This document shows, piece by piece, positions 62,941 through 64,000 of a DNA stretch of 64,000 nucleotides (its first letter is position 1; each line of letters begins with the position of its first letter). Made by a program: the position numbers and the translations under genes. Source of the stretch: Devosia oryziradicis (lineage in GTDB: Bacteria > Pseudomonadota > Alphaproteobacteria > Rhizobiales > Devosiaceae); NCBI RefSeq assembly GCF_016698645.1, contig NZ_CP068047.1, positions 1,709,001 through 1,773,000 on the forward strand, in the 5' to 3' direction. Below the pieces are notes generated by a model. It ran no database searches and was not told the DNA's origin. It was given only the letters and a program-made list of their open reading frames with translations.

Positions 62941-64000
62941 TGACGGCTCCGCTCTATTCCATCGCAGATATCCTTGCGGCAACTGGCGGGACAACCAGGC
63001 TCGATCCGGCTACGCGCATCGACTCGGTCTCCATCGATTCCCGCGAATTGGGTCCCAATGCCCTGTTTGTCGCCATCAAGGGCGACCGCTTCGATGGTCA
63101 TGACTTTGTCGAGACCGCACTGACCAATGGCGCGGTCGCTGCGCTGGTGAGCCGGGGGGAAGGGGCGCAGCGGATCGTCGTGCCGGACGCGCTGGAGGGA
63201 ATGCGCGATATCGCCCGGGCCGCGCGAGAGCGCAGCCGCGCTATCGTTGTTGGTGTCACCGGAAGCGTCGGCAAGACCACCACCAAGGAAGCCATTCGCG
63301 TGGTATTCGAGGCGGCAGGGCAGACGCACGCCTCGATCAAGAGCTTCAACAATCACTGGGGCGTACCACTGATGCTGGCGCGCTTCCCCGAAGCGGCGCA
63401 GTTCGGCGTATTCGAAATGGGCATGAGCGGTCCGGACGAAATACGGCCGCTGGCCCGGCTGGTGCGGCCGCATATCGCCGTCATCACTACCATCGCGCCT
63501 GCCCATCTGGAGGCGTTCGGCTCGCTCGACGGTATCGCCCGGGCAAAGGCGGAAATCTTCGCCGGGCTCGAAGCCGGCGGTACCGCAGTGCTCAATGCCG
63601 ACCATCCGCAACTGGCCGTGCTGCTCGACGAGGCGCGTGCCGCTGGCGTCGCCAATATCGTCACCTATGGCGAAGGGCGCGGTGTCGATTGGCAGATCAC
63701 GGACGTCGAACTGCTCGCCGATCGCAGCTTTGCCACGATCGAGCATGACGGGGTCCGCCATGCGCTGGTGCTGAACGTGCCGGGTCGGCACATGATCGCC
63801 AATGCGACGGCGGCACTCGCAGTGGCCCATCTGGCGGGCATCGAAGCGGCGGTGGCGTTGCGAGCGCTGGCCGGCTTCGGCGCCCAGCCGGGACGCGGCC
63901 AGCGGACCCTGCTTGGGCCGGCCGACAAGCCCTTGCTGCTGATCGATGAGAGCTACAATGCCAATACCGCCTCGATGACGGCGGCGCTGGACGTGTTTGC
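62940..64000 (+). CDS. murF: UDP-MurNAc-pentapeptide synthetase MurF (N-terminal part, cut by window end)
   Basis: 353 codons visible from GTG 62940; continues past the right edge. MTAPLYSIADILAATGG start, SIDSRELGPNALFVAIKGDRFDGHDF, ATP motif VGVTGSVGKTTTKEAIR, FNNHWGVPLMLAR, FEMGMSGPDEIRPLARL and LLIDESYNANTASM are the MurF blocks. It adds D-Ala-D-Ala to the UDP-MurNAc-tripeptide. Directly follows murE with an 86-bp gap holding a hairpin repeat. Confidence 0.95.
   Translation, partial: MTAPLYSIADILAATGGTTRLDPATRIDSVSIDSRELGPNALFVAIKGDRFDGHDFVETALTNGAVAALVSRGEGAQRIVVPDALEGMRDIARAARERSRAIVVGVTGSVGKTTTKEAIRVVFEAAGQTHASIKSFNNHWGVPLMLARFPEAAQFGVFEMGMSGPDEIRPLARLVRPHIAVITTIAPAHLEAFGSLDGIARAKAEIFAGLEAGGTAVLNADHPQLAVLLDEARAAGVANIVTYGEGRGVDWQITDVELLADRSFATIEHDGVRHALVLNVPGRHMIANATAALAVAHLAGIEAAVALRALAGFGAQPGRGQRTLLGPADKPLLLIDESYNANTASMTAALDVF

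Overview
The window is a high-G+C chromosomal segment from an alphaproteobacterium. The best inference is order Hyphomicrobiales (Rhizobiales), probably Devosia or a close relative. The clues are a trxB gene followed by a VtlR/LsrB-type LysR regulator, anti-Shine-Dalgarno small RNAs of the alpha-r14/cuckoo type, DUF2336 and host-attachment-protein genes, and a dcw cluster of alphaproteobacterial type. Genus is inferred from gene content only. Genes are dense, on both strands, with many 1-25 bp gaps or 4 bp overlaps. No prophage, transposase, CRISPR array, rRNA or tRNA was seen.

Layout. 1-8 kb: end of a YgiQ-type radical SAM gene, an RsmB-type rRNA methyltransferase, a DoxX-like/GFA pair, a NitT/TauT-type ABC importer operon (substrate-binding protein, permease, ATPase) ending in a spermidine-synthase-like gene, a sorbosone-dehydrogenase-like protein and a small membrane protein. 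8-11 kb: four consecutive secreted paralogues, each an SH3-like domain followed by a beta/gamma-crystallin-like Cys-bounded module. 11-18.5 kb: thioesterase, thymidine kinase, DUF2147 protein, transporters, a cysteine-desulfurase-like enzyme, a Spy/CpxP-like protein, GNAT, LysE and CBS proteins. 18.4-21.1 kb: a LacI regulator with three palindromic operators and a divergent small ORF, then an aspartate aminotransferase. 21.3-24.1 kb: a DUF1217-like or unassigned 367-aa protein and, upstream of it, a 1.2-kb gene-free stretch holding four tandem small-RNA genes.

24-39 kb: HAD hydrolase, trxB-lysR (LsrB/VtlR type), greA, a PQQ-type sugar dehydrogenase, a TetR/SnoaL divergent pair, DUF2461, a membrane-less chemoreceptor-like protein, a TPR-GGDEF cyclase, a TolB-like protein, an M16 peptidase pair and EttA. 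39.2-41.8 kb: a less G+C-rich operon ArsR-PhzF-cupin-DinB-YCII, preceded by a ~960 bp stretch with no gene. 42.7-50 kb: two small secreted proteins, an alpha/beta hydrolase, a host attachment protein, RarD and two paralogous TPR membrane proteins. 49.3-57.6 kb: oxyR/katG divergent pair, DUF2336, an ArsR-methyltransferase fusion with metF, a proline-rich membrane protein and a TerB-DnaJ protein. 57.7-64 kb: rnpB, then the division/cell-wall cluster rsmH-ftsL-ftsI-murE-murF, with murF cut by the window edge.

Main points. (1) Four tandem minus-strand sRNA genes (22515-23430) share one promoter architecture: a CATG-N5-CATG box, exactly 10 bp, a TTG-type -35, exactly 17 bp, and a TATAT-like -10. 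Three carry the CCTCCTCCC anti-Shine-Dalgarno motif (3, 3 and 1 copies) and all end in intrinsic terminators. The trxB-lysR pair lies 1.5-2.5 kb away. (2) A direct repeat RTTCAK-N5-RTTCAK (11-bp period) lies upstream of five genes, all encoding exported or membrane-anchored proteins. (3) The SH3/crystallin-like gene array. (4) Clear palindromic operators at the LacI, TetR, both ArsR-type and OxyR loci.
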